Shown: positions 8,123 to 16,747, numbered from the stretch's first letter. The stretch: 57,819 bases of DNA from Nitrospirae bacterium MYbinv3 (GCA_002753395.1 PEAB01000014.1:1-57819), one strand, 5' to 3'. A program made the numbers and translations. Notes: generated by a model from the letters alone, not told the origin.

Positions 8123-9250
8123 CTAGCTAAAGGCAAAGGCTATAAAGGAATTGGGTGAGATTATAAAAAAGGCCCTGAGCTTTCCAGCCTTGGTTCTTAA
8201 AAATTGATAGGCAAATGGGACTACATTGTAGATAGCGTAAAACGTGTTGAGAAACAAGATCGTCGGCCAGAATTTGTACACCCTGTAGTGCTCCGCAACC
8301 CATGCGGTAAACAGGACATACGTAAAGACAAATCCGAGGTAGTTGAGGAGATCCCACTTCTTGTAAAACGCCACCCACAACAGGGCAAGGTTGAGGATGG
8401 TCATGTACGCCATAAGCGCAATCTGATTGTCCGTACCCGTTGAGAGCAGCATCGGCGTCAGGAACCCTCCGATGAGACCCAAGACGGCCATCCACTTAGA
8501 GTCGTACCTCAGCGAGCTGACCGTGGCAAAGGCCGTTATCAGGATCATAACGAAAAAGGCAAAGAACTGCCCAAAGAGGTGGTAGATGCTGAATCCGGCA
8601 AACGTGGAGAAATACAAGACCGCAATGCCGCCCCCTATGACGTAAAGGCCAAATATCTCCAGCCCCTTTTTCCTGAAATATTCGCCGCCTATGAGGAAGG
8701 AAATCGCCCATATATAGCTCAGCGCTACCCTGCCGGCTGGCCCCACCCAACCTCTGTCAAAGGAGTATTTGAGGAAGTAGGCGACGCCAAAGACTATGGT
8801 CACTATACCGATAACCAAGAGCCACCGCTGCCCTACCTTAAGCTCGAAATCTATATCTGGCGTCTTAAGCCCAACCCTCTGCCGGAACGGTTCTTTTTTC
8901 TGCTGTGTTGAGGCTGCTTGCGTCGGGGGTTCTTGAGGTGTTTCTACGGTTTTCTTCTTTGGTTCAGATGGCTGTACTGGAGAAGATGCAGTCTTGGCAC
9001 TTTGTGCAACCATTCGAGAGAGGATTATGAGGTCGTCGTTTAGAAGTTCCTCAAAGCTTTTCATCCTCGTGCTGAGTCTCTGAAGGACGCTCTGTACGTT
9101 GTTTAGCCTCTCAACCGCACTGTTGAGTTCCCTTTTCAGGTCGAATACGCATGTTAGCCTCTTGTGTACCTCATCGGTGTAGACGTAACCACAGAGGGCA
9201 CATGACTTTGAGAGCTGCTCAATCTCCGTCTTGCATATGGGGCATTTCAT
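8123..9250 (-). CDS. DUF2339 membrane protein, N-terminal part
   Basis: The product starts with a zinc ribbon (CPIC at 3-6, CALC at 17-20) and continues with a coiled-coil region (about 30-75), a Pro/Gln-rich linker (90-125) and multiple membrane helices from about residue 140 (WLLVIGIVTIVFGVAYFL and later). This is the N-terminal architecture of DUF2339, a family of large polytopic envelope proteins of unknown function. It ends at a TAG (8125-8123) in the middle of the membrane region, and the same frame continues with typical family sequence. Together the two pieces would give about 656 residues. This is either a recent nonsense mutation or a genuinely split gene. Confidence 0.8.
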   Translation of the reverse strand: MKCPICKTEIEQLSKSCALCGYVYTDEVHKRLTCVFDLKRELNSAVERLNNVQSVLQRLSTRMKSFEELLNDDLIILSRMVAQSAKTASSPVQPSEPKKKTVETPQEPPTQAASTQQKKEPFRQRVGLKTPDIDFELKVGQRWLLVIGIVTIVFGVAYFLKYSFDRGWVGPAGRVALSYIWAISFLIGGEYFRKKGLEIFGLYVIGGGIAVLYFSTFAGFSIYHLFGQFFAFFVMILITAFATVSSLRYDSKWMAVLGLIGGFLTPMLLSTGTDNQIALMAYMTILNLALLWVAFYKKWDLLNYLGFVFTYVLFTAWVAEHYRVYKFWPTILFLNTFYAIYNVVPFAYQFLRTKAGKLRAFFIISPNSFIAFAFS

Positions 9251-9270
9251 TGCATTGCCTTAACTTTAAG

Positions 9271-9705
9271 TCATACTTCCAATAGATACATGCCTGAGAT
9301 CTCATCTAACTGACGTCTTGCATCGATGCCAAGAAGCTCGGTAACGATGACCTCAAGGATCAGGAAGGTCTCAGAAAACTCCCGGAGGCAGCCGACCCTG
9401 ACGTCATCCTTCTTGCCAAAGGCCCCGTGGAAGTGGATGGCCGGTTCACCGTCCCTTAAGAAGATCGTACCCATACCGGTAACCTCGTGGCTTTCGTTGA
9501 GCTTTCGGTACTCAGGGTCTGGCGGCATCTGCTCCGTCTTAGGGCCAACCACAATCTTGCCGCCCTTCATGCCCCCAACCACATGGAAGACAGCCGCATT
9601 AACGCCCTCCTCCTTAGCCAACTGGATGAGGGACTTCAGTAAGTCCTCACCATCTGAAAGCCTGCACACAAACACCCTCCCAGGTCTGCCTGTCTGGTAT
9701 TTCAT
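9271..9705 (-). CDS. PPC (DUF296) domain protein
   Basis: This 144-residue soluble protein is a single PPC domain, as in bacterial PD1-like proteins and plant AT-hook proteins. Features are FVCRLSDGEDLLKSLIQLAKEEG, the AAVFHVVGGMKG strand-turn, HFHGAFGKKD and the FLILEVIVTEL ending. Family members form trimers and can bind a metal through conserved His residues (IHFHG here); DNA binding is proposed for some. The reaction, if any, is unknown. It is a minus-strand gene 20 bp upstream of the DUF2339 start and may share its transcript. Confidence 0.85.
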   Translation of the reverse strand: MKYQTGRPGRVFVCRLSDGEDLLKSLIQLAKEEGVNAAVFHVVGGMKGGKIVVGPKTEQMPPDPEYRKLNESHEVTGMGTIFLRDGEPAIHFHGAFGKKDDVRVGCLREFSETFLILEVIVTELLGIDARRQLDEISGMYLLEV

Positions 9706-10011
9706 AAGCCTTATGTTACCTCCTTTGAAAAAGAATGGAGGGTGCGTAAGAAACTCCTTTACCCCCCCTCTTTTGATCGATTCTATCTACATTTTACAAC
9801 AATGGTATTAATAAAAGGTAGTCTCTAGCAGGGTGCATAAGAAGGTCGTGTTTTTTTAAAGAAGGGGAGGCCAGCCTCCCCTCAGACCCCTCCGCAAGGG
9901 GACAAGTTCCCTTGACCCCATTAAAGTATGTTTTTGTTCCCATAAGTTTCTTATGCACCCTTTATGACTCAATGCTTGTATAAATGTGAGAATTTGTGCA
10001 ATAATAGAATC
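9706..10011. other. Intergenic region holding a complete miniature element
   Basis: Divergent promoter space between the PPC gene and the Rpn-type gene. It holds one whole miniature element (9831-9960) and, further left, a lone copy of its terminal sequence GGGTGCGTAAGAAA (9743-9756). No gene is visible. Confidence 0.6.
9831..9960. mobile_element. Miniature inverted-repeat element, GGGTGCATAAGAA family
   Basis: The element is 130 bp with perfect 13-bp terminal inverted repeats (9831-9843 GGGTGCATAAGAA; 9948-9960 its complement). Inside are two hairpins: GGGGAGG/CCTCCCC (about 9863-9880) and AAGGG..ACAAGT..CCCTT. It has no coding capacity, so it would need a transposase supplied in trans. No target duplication is visible for this copy. 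Confidence 0.75.
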
Positions 10012-10012
10012 A
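9974..10012 (+). promoter_or_regulatory. Predicted leaderless-type promoter for Rpn-type gene
   Basis: TTGTAT, about 18 bases, then AATAAT, with the ATG of the nuclease gene (10012) only six bases after the -10-like box. There is no Shine-Dalgarno sequence. The same arrangement is seen before pilM and the DUF5618 gene. Confidence 0.4.
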
Positions 10013-10986
10013 TGCAGTTTGTAGATGTAAGAAGCGACATAGCCTTTAAGAAGATATTTGGCAACGAGGGCAAGAAGGAGATACTGGTATCTTTCTTAAA
10101 TGCGGTGTTAGACCTCAGTGGGGACAGAGAGATTGGCGATATAACGATATTGAACCCGTATCAGGCACCAAAGATAGATGTCTTGAAGGAGACAACTTTA
10201 GATATCAGGGCGGTAGACAAGAGAAATGTTACATTTATAGTAGAAATACAGATTCAAAAGAGGAAGGGATTTGAAAAGCGTGTCTTGTACTATACGAGTA
10301 AGGCGTATGTTAGTCAATTAACAAAAGGGGAGGATTATCCCAAGCTGAATCAGGTGATATTTATAGGCATAGTGGATTTTGATATCTTTGAAGGCGATGC
10401 TTATATAACAAGTCACCTGATATTAAATACCAATACGTTTAAGCAGGAGCTGAAGGACTTTGAGTTTAATTTTATAGAGCTTCCCAAGTTCAACAAGAGA
10501 GAGGATGAGCTAGAGAGTATCGTAGACAAATGGATACACTTTATAAAGAATGCCGACTCACTAAAGATGATCCCCAAGCGCGCAGATTTTATGGAGATAA
10601 GAGAGGCATATGATATAGCGAATAAAATGGCTTGGAATGAGGATGAACTTGAGATATACGATTACTGGTCTATGAGGTTACAGGATGAACGAGGCGCTAT
10701 AGAATATGCGGTCGAAAAAGCAGTTGGAGAGGCGGTTGAACAAACGAGGGAGCAATCATTAATAGAGGGAGAGCGTAAGGGACATATTAAGGGGCTGATG
10801 GAGGGGGAGCTTAAGGGGCTTATTAAAGGCATAGAAGGAATGCTTGATATCAAGTATGCAGAGATGGGGACCGCTCTTATAGAAGGTGTCAAAGACATTG
10901 AAACCATTGAAAAGTTGGAGGAGTTTAAGGAATTGTTAAAAAAGTCCGCCTCCTTAGACGAGTTGAAGGGATTCCTGGGTAATTAA
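10012..10986 (+). CDS. Rpn family recombination-promoting nuclease / PD-(D/E)XK transposase-like protein
   Basis: The protein matches the Rpn/YhgA-like family (PD-(D/E)XK): MQFVDVRSDIAFKKIFGNEG at the start, then LDIRAVDKRNVTFIVEIQIQK carrying the catalytic D...ExQ core, and KRVLYYTSKAYVSQL. The E. coli relatives are Mg/Ca-dependent DNA endonucleases that promote RecA-independent recombination. The C-terminal third has glycine-rich charged repeats (GERKGHIKGLMEGELKGLIKG) that are typical of the family. Start: the ATG at 10012 gives the conserved N-terminus; the ATG at 9964 would lie next to the mobile element's end and adds unrelated residues. It is a single gene. Confidence 0.85.
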   Translation: MQFVDVRSDIAFKKIFGNEGKKEILVSFLNAVLDLSGDREIGDITILNPYQAPKIDVLKETTLDIRAVDKRNVTFIVEIQIQKRKGFEKRVLYYTSKAYVSQLTKGEDYPKLNQVIFIGIVDFDIFEGDAYITSHLILNTNTFKQELKDFEFNFIELPKFNKREDELESIVDKWIHFIKNADSLKMIPKRADFMEIREAYDIANKMAWNEDELEIYDYWSMRLQDERGAIEYAVEKAVGEAVEQTREQSLIEGERKGHIKGLMEGELKGLIKGIEGMLDIKYAEMGTALIEGVKDIETIEKLEEFKELLKKSASLDELKGFLGN

Positions 10987-11080
10987 AGAGCCAATCTACC
11001 ACCAACATTACATAAAAGCGCTCATTTTCATTCTCCAAATGTAGCTGGATACGGTCAGCAACTATCCCTTCTTTCGGGTC

Positions 11081-11464
11081 TTACTTATCATCCTCTACCT
11101 CTATCTTTGATTTCTTCATTTGTCTGAGGGTCTCTTTATCGATCTGCTTGGGCTTCTTTAATCCATAAAAGCTGTGCAAGATGGCCAAGATGGGTGTCTT
11201 CAATATCATCCACTTTCCAGAATAACGCATGACAGCCTTGATCTTCTCCCTCATATCGGGTTTGTAACAGTGAATAGGACATGTAGAGCACGTCGGCTTT
11301 TCGTTTTGAAAGATACACTTATCAAGCCGTCTCCACGAGTAATCCAAAAGCTCACTACACTCCTCACAAGAGCCATACACATCTGGATGATGCTTCTTAC
11401 AGTATAAATCGATCATTATCTTAACAGATTTTTTTTCTATTTCTATCCTTCTGTCTTTAAACAA
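11081..11464 (-). CDS. Nitrous oxide-stimulated promoter / YgbA-like protein
   Basis: This 127-residue cytoplasmic protein has conserved cysteines in the order CxxKHH, CxxC, C, CxxCPIHCY (residues about 22-66), followed by a helical basic tail. This matches the YgbA family, named after a nitric-oxide/nitrous-oxide-responsive promoter in enterobacteria; in E. coli it is linked to recovery from nitrosative stress. The Cys pattern suggests metal binding, but the biochemical role is not established. It is convergent with the Rpn-type gene and divergent from ylxR. Confidence 0.8.
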   Translation of the reverse strand: MFKDRRIEIEKKSVKIMIDLYCKKHHPDVYGSCEECSELLDYSWRRLDKCIFQNEKPTCSTCPIHCYKPDMREKIKAVMRYSGKWMILKTPILAILHSFYGLKKPKQIDKETLRQMKKSKIEVEDDK

Positions 11465-11598
11465 TTGATACCATCCTCTTCTGCTGATCTTTCTCTCTCA
11501 AAAGAACCCTTATTTTTCTTCTTACCCGTAAATGTTTGCATAATTCATAACAATTATGATAACATTTTAATAGGAATGATACAAGGGCCGGAGATGAA

Positions 11599-11943
11599 AT
11601 GATACACGAGGCGAAAAGAGCGCTGGTATTAGCGCCGGCAAGTAAGCCTGAGCATACATTAGAGACAATGGCGAAGCACACGCCGGAGCGGATGTGTATA
11701 TGCTGCAGGTCAAAGAGCATAAAACATACCCTCTTTCGGATGGTTGTTGACCGTAGCAGACTAGTTTTTGACAGGAAACAGACAATAGGCGGGAGGGGGT
11801 TTTACATTTGTCCTGACCTGACCTGCATAGAGAAGTGCCTCAATGGCAAGAAGATAAAAAAAATTGTGAACAAGGACTTAGAGGGCTTGACGGCACTTAA
11901 GGAGATCATGAAAAGGGAGGTTGGGGTTCGATGGCTGAAATAA
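11599..11943 (+). CDS. ylxR: YlxR (RnpM) RNA-binding protein
   Basis: The YlxR fold is recognised from PERMCICCRSKSIKHTLFRMV and the GGRGFYICPDLTCIEKCLNGKKIKK segment. Family members bind RNA and, in B. subtilis, RNase P. The ATG at 11599 has GGAG five bases upstream; a later ATG (11668) would give the usual compact protein without the first 23 residues, which look unconserved. It overlaps infB by 13 bp, the standard order in bacteria. The usual upstream partners rimP and nusA are missing, so this cluster starts at ylxR with its own promoter. Confidence 0.85.
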   Translation: MIHEAKRALVLAPASKPEHTLETMAKHTPERMCICCRSKSIKHTLFRMVVDRSRLVFDRKQTIGGRGFYICPDLTCIEKCLNGKKIKKIVNKDLEGLTALKEIMKREVGVRWLK

Positions 11944-14207
11944 GAATATATGAACTTGCTAAAAACCTTAGTATAAGCAATAAAGAGCTGCTTAGTATTC
12001 TAAAAAGGTTGGGGATCGAAGGTAAGACCCACTCATCGGGGGTTTCTCCTGAACAGGTAGACAAGGTAAAAGAGGAGTTAAAACGCAAAGCGGCTAAAAC
12101 CCCGCAGGCAAAAAAGGCTGACACCTCTAAAAAGGAAGAAATAAAACAACCGCCTGTGTCAAAAGAAAAGCCTGTGGTGAAAGAGACAGCAGAGAAAAAA
12201 GCTCCCACAGCAGTTGAATTAGAGGAAGATATAGAGATCCTCGGACAGTTTAAAAAGAAGGTAGACCTTGAAAAGGTTGAAAAGATAAAGCCAAAGATCA
12301 GTATGCAGCGTGCCTTTCAATCCATAAGAAAGGTGGAGCAAAAAAAGGTTTTTGAGACAACCGCAGGTAAGAAAGTCTTAAGGATGCGCCCCCCTTTAAG
12401 GTCGCACCAGCAGAGGCATCAACAACAACAGCAGCAACAGGTCATCACTGCCCCCAGAAAGAAGATCATAAAGATACAGGAAGGCACAACGGTAAACGAA
12501 TTTGCCAAGACAATTGGTCAGAAGGTATCTGAGGTTATTAAGAAGTTTATGGAACTAGGCATAATGACCACCATAAACCAGCCCATAGACTTAGACGCCG
12601 CTATATTAGTGGCAGATTCTTTTGGCGTCAAGGTAGAATCGATGCAGGTTGAGGACATAGAAACGATACAGACCGAAGAACTCGCAAGCGATCTCCTTAT
12701 GAGACCACCTGTAGTAACCATCATGGGACACGTTGACCACGGCAAGACCTCTCTGTTAGATGCAATAAGAACGACAAAGGTGACCGAGACCGAGGCCGGC
12801 GGTATAACCCAGCATATAGGCGCCTATAAGGTCAACCTCAAAGGCAAAGAGATAGTGTTTCTCGATACCCCCGGACACGAGGCCTTTACCGCAATGAGAG
12901 CAAGGGGGGCCAAGGTTACAGACATCGTAGTCTTAGTAGTGGCCGCCGACGACGGGGTCATGCCCCAGACGATTGAGGCCATAGACCATGCCAAGGCAGC
13001 AGCCGTGGCCATAGTAGTGGCAATCAACAAGATAGACAAACCCAACGCCGATGTTGGAAGGGTTAAGCAGGAGCTTGCAGAGCACGGGGTTGTACCCGAA
13101 GATTGGGGCGGTAAGAACATCTTTGTAGAGGTTTCGGCAAAGAAGCGTATCGGAATTGAGACCCTGCTTGAGATGATAATCCTGCAGGCTGAGATGATGG
13201 AGCTAAAGGCCAACCCAAACAAGTACGCTAAGGGTGTAATCATCGAGTCAAGGCTGGATAAAGGGCGCGGCGCTATTGCCAGCGTGCTGATACAGGCGGG
13301 GACGTTGAGGGTTGGGGAGATCTTCGTAACAGGGACGAGTTATGGCCGTGTGCGCGCCCTCATTGATGACGTGGGCGTGAAGATAAACGTGGCAGGCCCC
13401 TCAACACCGGTAGAGGTCATTGGCTGTTCTGAAGTCCCGATGGCAGGTGAGGTGTTTATGGTCGTTGAGGATGAGAAGAAGGCCAGGCAGATATCTATGG
13501 CACGCAAGCAGAAGATGCAGCTGGCTCAAGCAACCCCAACTAAAAAACTAAGCCTGGATGAACTCTACGCGAGGATAAAAGAACAACAGATAAAGGAACT
13601 CAACATCATCATAAAGGCAGACGTACAAGGCTCCGCCGAGGCCATAAAGTCCTCACTTGAGGGCATTAAACATGCCGAGGTAAAGGTAAAGGTCATACAT
13701 ATATCTACGGGCTGCATAAACGAGTCTGACGTCATGTTAGCAGCCGCATCCACGGCCATCATAATCGGCTTCAACGTCAGGGCAGAGGCAAAGGCCTCAA
13801 AACTGGCTGAGAGAGAAGGCGTCGATATCAGGTTTTATAACGTTATATACGATGCTATAGAGGAAGTAAAGAAGGCGCTTGAGGGGCTGCTTGAACCAAC
13901 CCTTAAGGAAAATATCTTAGGAACGGCTGAGATCAAACAGACCTATGTTATATCAAAGGTAGGCACAGTAGCCGGCTGTCAGGTAACTGATGGCGTTATT
14001 CAGAGAACCAGTGACGGTATCAGGGTAATCCGAGACAATATAGTTATCTACGACGGAAAGATCGCCACACTCAAGAGATTTAAGGATGACGTCAAAGAGG
14101 CGCAAAAAGGCTATGAATGCGGCATCCTCATTGAGAACTTTAACGACATCAAGGTCGGTGACATGTTAGAGAACTATAAGATCGAAAAAATAGCCACTAA
14201 ACTCTAA
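11931..14207 (+). CDS. infB: Translation initiation factor IF-2
   Basis: IF-2 is the GTPase that brings fMet-tRNA to the 30S subunit and promotes 70S joining. The 758-residue protein has the IF2_N helical domain (1-55), a charged linker of about 100 residues, a second IF2_N-type motif (TVNEFAKTIGQKVSEVIKKFMELGI), and the GTPase domain from about residue 258 with GHVDHGKT (G1), DTPGHEAF (G3) and NKIDKPNA (G4), followed by the beta-barrel, IF2_N2 and C-terminal domains (VAGCQVTDGVI). An unusual Gln/His stretch of about 14 residues lies near residue 160. It is translationally linked to ylxR. Confidence 0.97.
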   Translation: MAEIRIYELAKNLSISNKELLSILKRLGIEGKTHSSGVSPEQVDKVKEELKRKAAKTPQAKKADTSKKEEIKQPPVSKEKPVVKETAEKKAPTAVELEEDIEILGQFKKKVDLEKVEKIKPKISMQRAFQSIRKVEQKKVFETTAGKKVLRMRPPLRSHQQRHQQQQQQQVITAPRKKIIKIQEGTTVNEFAKTIGQKVSEVIKKFMELGIMTTINQPIDLDAAILVADSFGVKVESMQVEDIETIQTEELASDLLMRPPVVTIMGHVDHGKTSLLDAIRTTKVTETEAGGITQHIGAYKVNLKGKEIVFLDTPGHEAFTAMRARGAKVTDIVVLVVAADDGVMPQTIEAIDHAKAAAVAIVVAINKIDKPNADVGRVKQELAEHGVVPEDWGGKNIFVEVSAKKRIGIETLLEMIILQAEMMELKANPNKYAKGVIIESRLDKGRGAIASVLIQAGTLRVGEIFVTGTSYGRVRALIDDVGVKINVAGPSTPVEVIGCSEVPMAGEVFMVVEDEKKARQISMARKQKMQLAQATPTKKLSLDELYARIKEQQIKELNIIIKADVQGSAEAIKSSLEGIKHAEVKVKVIHISTGCINESDVMLAAASTAIIIGFNVRAEAKASKLAEREGVDIRFYNVIYDAIEEVKKALEGLLEPTLKENILGTAEIKQTYVISKVGTVAGCQVTDGVIQRTSDGIRVIRDNIVIYDGKIATLKRFKDDVKEAQKGYECGILIENFNDIKVGDMLENYKIEKIATKL

Positions 14208-14265
14208 AAGATATAGTTCAACTGGCGTCCTTTATAAAAGACGTATTAAAAGTATACACTGGTGT

Positions 14266-14550
14266 GTGCTCATGTTTTTCGGAACAATGACTATAGATCT
14301 CTACATACCGGAGTCAGACTCTCTGAAGGCTAAGAGGTTTATTGTTAAATCTCTTAAAGACAGGCTAAGAAAGCGCTTTAATATCTCTATTGCTGAGGAC
14401 GCAAACGACCTTTGGCAACGGGCAACCCTATGTGTGGCGTGTGTGTCAAACGAAGGACAGCACCTTGATAGTATGCTACAGAGTGTAAGAAATATGATTG
14501 AAAATGAGCCCCTTATTGAGATTCTCAATTGCTGCATCGAGATCAGCTAA
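14266..14550 (+). CDS. ylxP: DUF503 / YlxP-like protein
   Basis: This 94-residue protein of the DUF503 family (YlxP in Bacillus) typically lies between infB and rbfA, as here. Recognisable parts are TIDLYIPESDSLKAKR, LKDRLRKRFNISIAE and the VSNEGQHLDSML helix. The fold is ferredoxin-like, and its function is unknown but linked to ribosome biogenesis by context. Two starts are possible: GTG at 14266 or ATG at 14272, which gives the more usual MFFGTMTIDLY beginning. Confidence 0.88.
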   Translation: MLMFFGTMTIDLYIPESDSLKAKRFIVKSLKDRLRKRFNISIAEDANDLWQRATLCVACVSNEGQHLDSMLQSVRNMIENEPLIEILNCCIEIS

Positions 14551-14565
14551 CAGGAGGGATACATT

Positions 14566-14916
14566 ATGTTACCATACAAGCGGAGTCAAAGAGTGGGAGA
14601 TTTACTCAGGCGCGAGATATCCGGCATCATCTTGACCAGGGTAAAAGACCCCAGGATCGGTTTCATCACGATAACCGACGTGGAATTAAGCGACGATCTT
14701 AAACTGGCACGGGTGTACGTCAGCGTGCTTGACAGGCAGCATATAGATCACACGCTTAAAGTGCTGCGTACTGCTGTGAGCTTTATACGCCGCGAACTGG
14801 CTAGAAACGTAAATTTAAGGCACGTGCCATCCTTAGAGTTCTTTGAGGACAAGTCAATTGAGTACGGCCTAAAGATCGATGGTATATTAAAACAGATTAA
14901 GGAGGAAGAGAACTGA
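14566..14916 (+). CDS. rbfA: Ribosome-binding factor A
   Basis: RbfA is a KH-fold protein that binds the immature 30S subunit and helps 16S rRNA 5' end maturation. The 116 residues match the family in length and sequence: RVGDLLRREISGIILTRVKDPRIGFITITDVELSDDL, then YVSVL, and RHVPSLEFFEDKSIEYGLKID. AGGAGGG lies 8 bases before the ATG. Its TGA overlaps the ATG of nrnA by one base (TGATG). Confidence 0.96.
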   Translation: MLPYKRSQRVGDLLRREISGIILTRVKDPRIGFITITDVELSDDLKLARVYVSVLDRQHIDHTLKVLRTAVSFIRRELARNVNLRHVPSLEFFEDKSIEYGLKIDGILKQIKEEEN

Positions 14917-15878
14917 TGGGGTGTCCGCAAGAGCTTGTTTCATATATACGGGAGGCTGACGACTACTGTATAGCGGTACATGTCTTCCCAGACGGCGATG
15001 CTATTGGAGCAGCCCTGGCACTGTTTTTAGGACTTACCGCTATGGGCAAGAGGGCCGCCGTCTATTCAAAAGACTTGATACCGCAGATGTTTGACAACCT
15101 GCCGGCAGTGGAGAATTTTAAGCCTATAACAGCTCTTAACGAGGTCGACACCACTAATGCAACACTCATCATCGTAGACTGCAACTCGCCAGAACGGGCA
15201 GGGCTGCCAGAACATGCAGGACTGAAAGCTCCGAGTTTTAAAAAGACCCTTGTGATAGACCATCACGTTACCGAGACTAACTTTGGAGATATCAGGTGGG
15301 TCATACCCGATTACCCCGCCACGGGACTTATGATCTATTTCCTGCTAAAATCCCTAGACATCCCTATCACAACAGATATAGCCATAAATGTATATACGTC
15401 CTTAGCTGTCGATACCGGTACCTTCAGGTTTTCAAACACAACGCCGGAGGCCCTCTTTGTGGCCTCAGAGCTGATTAAGGCTGGCGTCAAGCCAGTGGCT
15501 GTGGCCGACCGCCTGTACAACAGCTGGAGTGAGGCGAGGTTCCTGCTTCTTAAGAATATGCTTAGCTCCCTTGAGATACATAATAGACTGGCCATAACTG
15601 TCATCACACAGGATATGCTCAAGGACACTGGGGCAAATTTAGAAGATACGGACAACTTCGTCAACTTCCCAATAATGATCAACAGCGTGGCGGTCTCAGC
15701 CTTGTTTAAGGAGGTAGATACCGATAAGTGGAAGGTAAGTCTGCGCTCAAGAGGGGAGGTCGACGTCTCAGGTATAGCCCAACGATTTGGTGGAGGCGGA
15801 CACAGAAACGCAGCCGGCTTTAGGATCAACGGCAGCCTGCCCAACACCAAGCAGACGCTTATAAAGTCATTCTCATAA
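14916..15878 (+). CDS. nrnA: DHH phosphoesterase NrnA (nanoRNase / pAp phosphatase)
   Basis: NrnA degrades very short RNAs and dephosphorylates 3'-phosphoadenosine 5'-phosphate. The DHH domain shows HVFPDGDAIGAALAL (motif I), VDCN (motif II), IDHHVTETNFGD (the DHH motif), and AVDTGTFRFSNT (motif IV). The C-terminal DHHA1 domain ends with FGGGGHRNAAGFRI, which binds substrate. The length (320 aa) is normal. It is coupled to rbfA by a one-base overlap, a common arrangement (rbfA-nrnA-truB). Confidence 0.95.
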   Translation: MGCPQELVSYIREADDYCIAVHVFPDGDAIGAALALFLGLTAMGKRAAVYSKDLIPQMFDNLPAVENFKPITALNEVDTTNATLIIVDCNSPERAGLPEHAGLKAPSFKKTLVIDHHVTETNFGDIRWVIPDYPATGLMIYFLLKSLDIPITTDIAINVYTSLAVDTGTFRFSNTTPEALFVASELIKAGVKPVAVADRLYNSWSEARFLLLKNMLSSLEIHNRLAITVITQDMLKDTGANLEDTDNFVNFPIMINSVAVSALFKEVDTDKWKVSLRSRGEVDVSGIAQRFGGGGHRNAAGFRINGSLPNTKQTLIKSFS

Positions 15879-15892
15879 GAAAAGGGAAAGAA

Positions 15893-15941
15893 GTGAGAGC
15901 TTTGCCCTCCCTTAAACCCACCTGGCAATAACCAAGGGGCA
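15893..15941. repeat. Decayed hairpin-repeat remnant
   Basis: AGCTTTGCCCTCCCTTAAACCCACC and CCAAGGGGCAGG resemble the right half of the tandem-hairpin module found elsewhere in the window (CTTTGCCCTCCCTCAGACCCACC). The complete second hairpin is lost. It directly adjoins the truncated hicB remnant, so it may mark the insertion that cut off that gene's N-terminus. Confidence 0.45.
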
Positions 15942-16149
15942 GGTGGATACTTTGCAAAGGTTAAAGAACTGGAAGGCTTTATGACGGAGGGGCGATACCC
16001 TCGATGAGGTTTATAGCTTGGTAAAGGACGCTATGATAGTATGCTTAGAGACAGCATCAGAAAATGTAACTGGCAATCCCGCTGCCAGAAGACAAGCAGG
16101 TCTGCCAGTTACATCTGTAGATCGTATCACTACTTTCAAGTTAGTTTAA
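15942..16149 (+). pseudogene. HicB-type antitoxin remnant, truncated and frameshifted
   Basis: Reading 15945-15992 gives GYFAKVKELEGFMTEG, and after one base is skipped in the G-run 15989-15992 the next frame continues GDTLDEVYSLVKDAMIVCLE through to TAA at 16147-16149. This is the HicB partial RNase-H-like domain (G-Y-F...ELEGF.T.GDTLDE). The N-terminal strand is missing, and an extra G breaks the frame. The remnant overlaps the 3' end of the intact hicB on the opposite strand by 14 bp. It is probably a former second HicAB unit whose hicA has been lost. Confidence 0.7.
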
Positions 16150-16390
16150 ACGACAGCCATTCCTGTTCGTTCTGGATGATGATCTTAGGATTCGGATTTA
16201 CCGCTGGAACTGGAAGTCCTTCTTCCTCCAGTAGGGCGACGTGTTCTTTCATTCCCCATTTAGCCTTGTATATACAGTCTTCGATAGAGTAACCAATCCC
16301 CGTAAAACCCTCTAATTCAGTTGAATAAAACCCGAAATAATCTGGTTCATCCGTTGCCTCAATTATGATTGTGTAGTCTAAATCGATCAT
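16136..16390 (-). CDS. hicB: HicB family antitoxin
   Basis: This 84-residue protein has the HicB RNase-H-like fold (DYTIIIEATDEPDYFGFYSTELEGFTGIGYSIEDCIYKA) and ends with a conserved-looking PKIIIQNEQEWLSFKL strand. It would neutralise the HicA toxin encoded just upstream (20-bp gap) and probably repress the operon. No C-terminal ribbon-helix-helix or HTH domain is evident, so DNA binding could be by another route. It is distinct in sequence from the broken hicB on the other strand. Confidence 0.85.
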   Translation of the reverse strand: MIDLDYTIIIEATDEPDYFGFYSTELEGFTGIGYSIEDCIYKAKWGMKEHVALLEEEGLPVPAVNPNPKIIIQNEQEWLSFKLT

Positions 16391-16410
16391 CGTTTACCTC
16401 AATTATCTGA

Positions 16411-16599
16411 TTAATACTTTAATCCTGCGGCTTTTAATATAGCCTTACACGTACCATCAGGAACTTCCTTTGAGCCATGAGAGTCTACTCTCATCCGGTT
16501 TTTCCAACCTGCCTTACCATAATATCGTACTGAACCTTTTTCCTTAACAACTTTAAACCCATGAGCCTTTAAAAGTCTTATTAATTCACTAAAAGTCAT
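16411..16599 (-). CDS. hicA: HicA family mRNA interferase toxin
   Basis: This 62-residue dsRBD-like toxin cleaves mRNA independently of ribosomes. Motifs are FSELIRLLKAHGFKVVKEKGSVRYYGK and the catalytic histidine in VDSHGSKEVPDGTCKAILKAAG. The usual beta-strand region is slightly rearranged (SVRYYGKAGWKNRMRV) but full length. It precedes hicB on the minus strand, the typical toxin-first order. The module lies between nrnA and truB, which are usually adjacent. Confidence 0.88.
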   Translation of the reverse strand: MTFSELIRLLKAHGFKVVKEKGSVRYYGKAGWKNRMRVDSHGSKEVPDGTCKAILKAAGLKY

Positions 16600-16747
16600 A
16601 ATGTTTTCCTTGCTTTAATGTTTATTGAGTCGAGTTCTTAACATTATTTTTCGATTTCTATAGGCTCCTGTTTTCTCCATCTACCACCAGTACTATGCAA
16701 TATTCTAAGTCATTTAGTATTTTAAGTCAAATAGTCTTAAATATGCC

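Noticed and set aside
16064-16114. 12-bp inverted repeat ATGTAACTGGCA as an operator
   Set aside because: It falls inside the coding sequence of the hicB remnant and has a 27-bp loop, so it may be chance; noted only.
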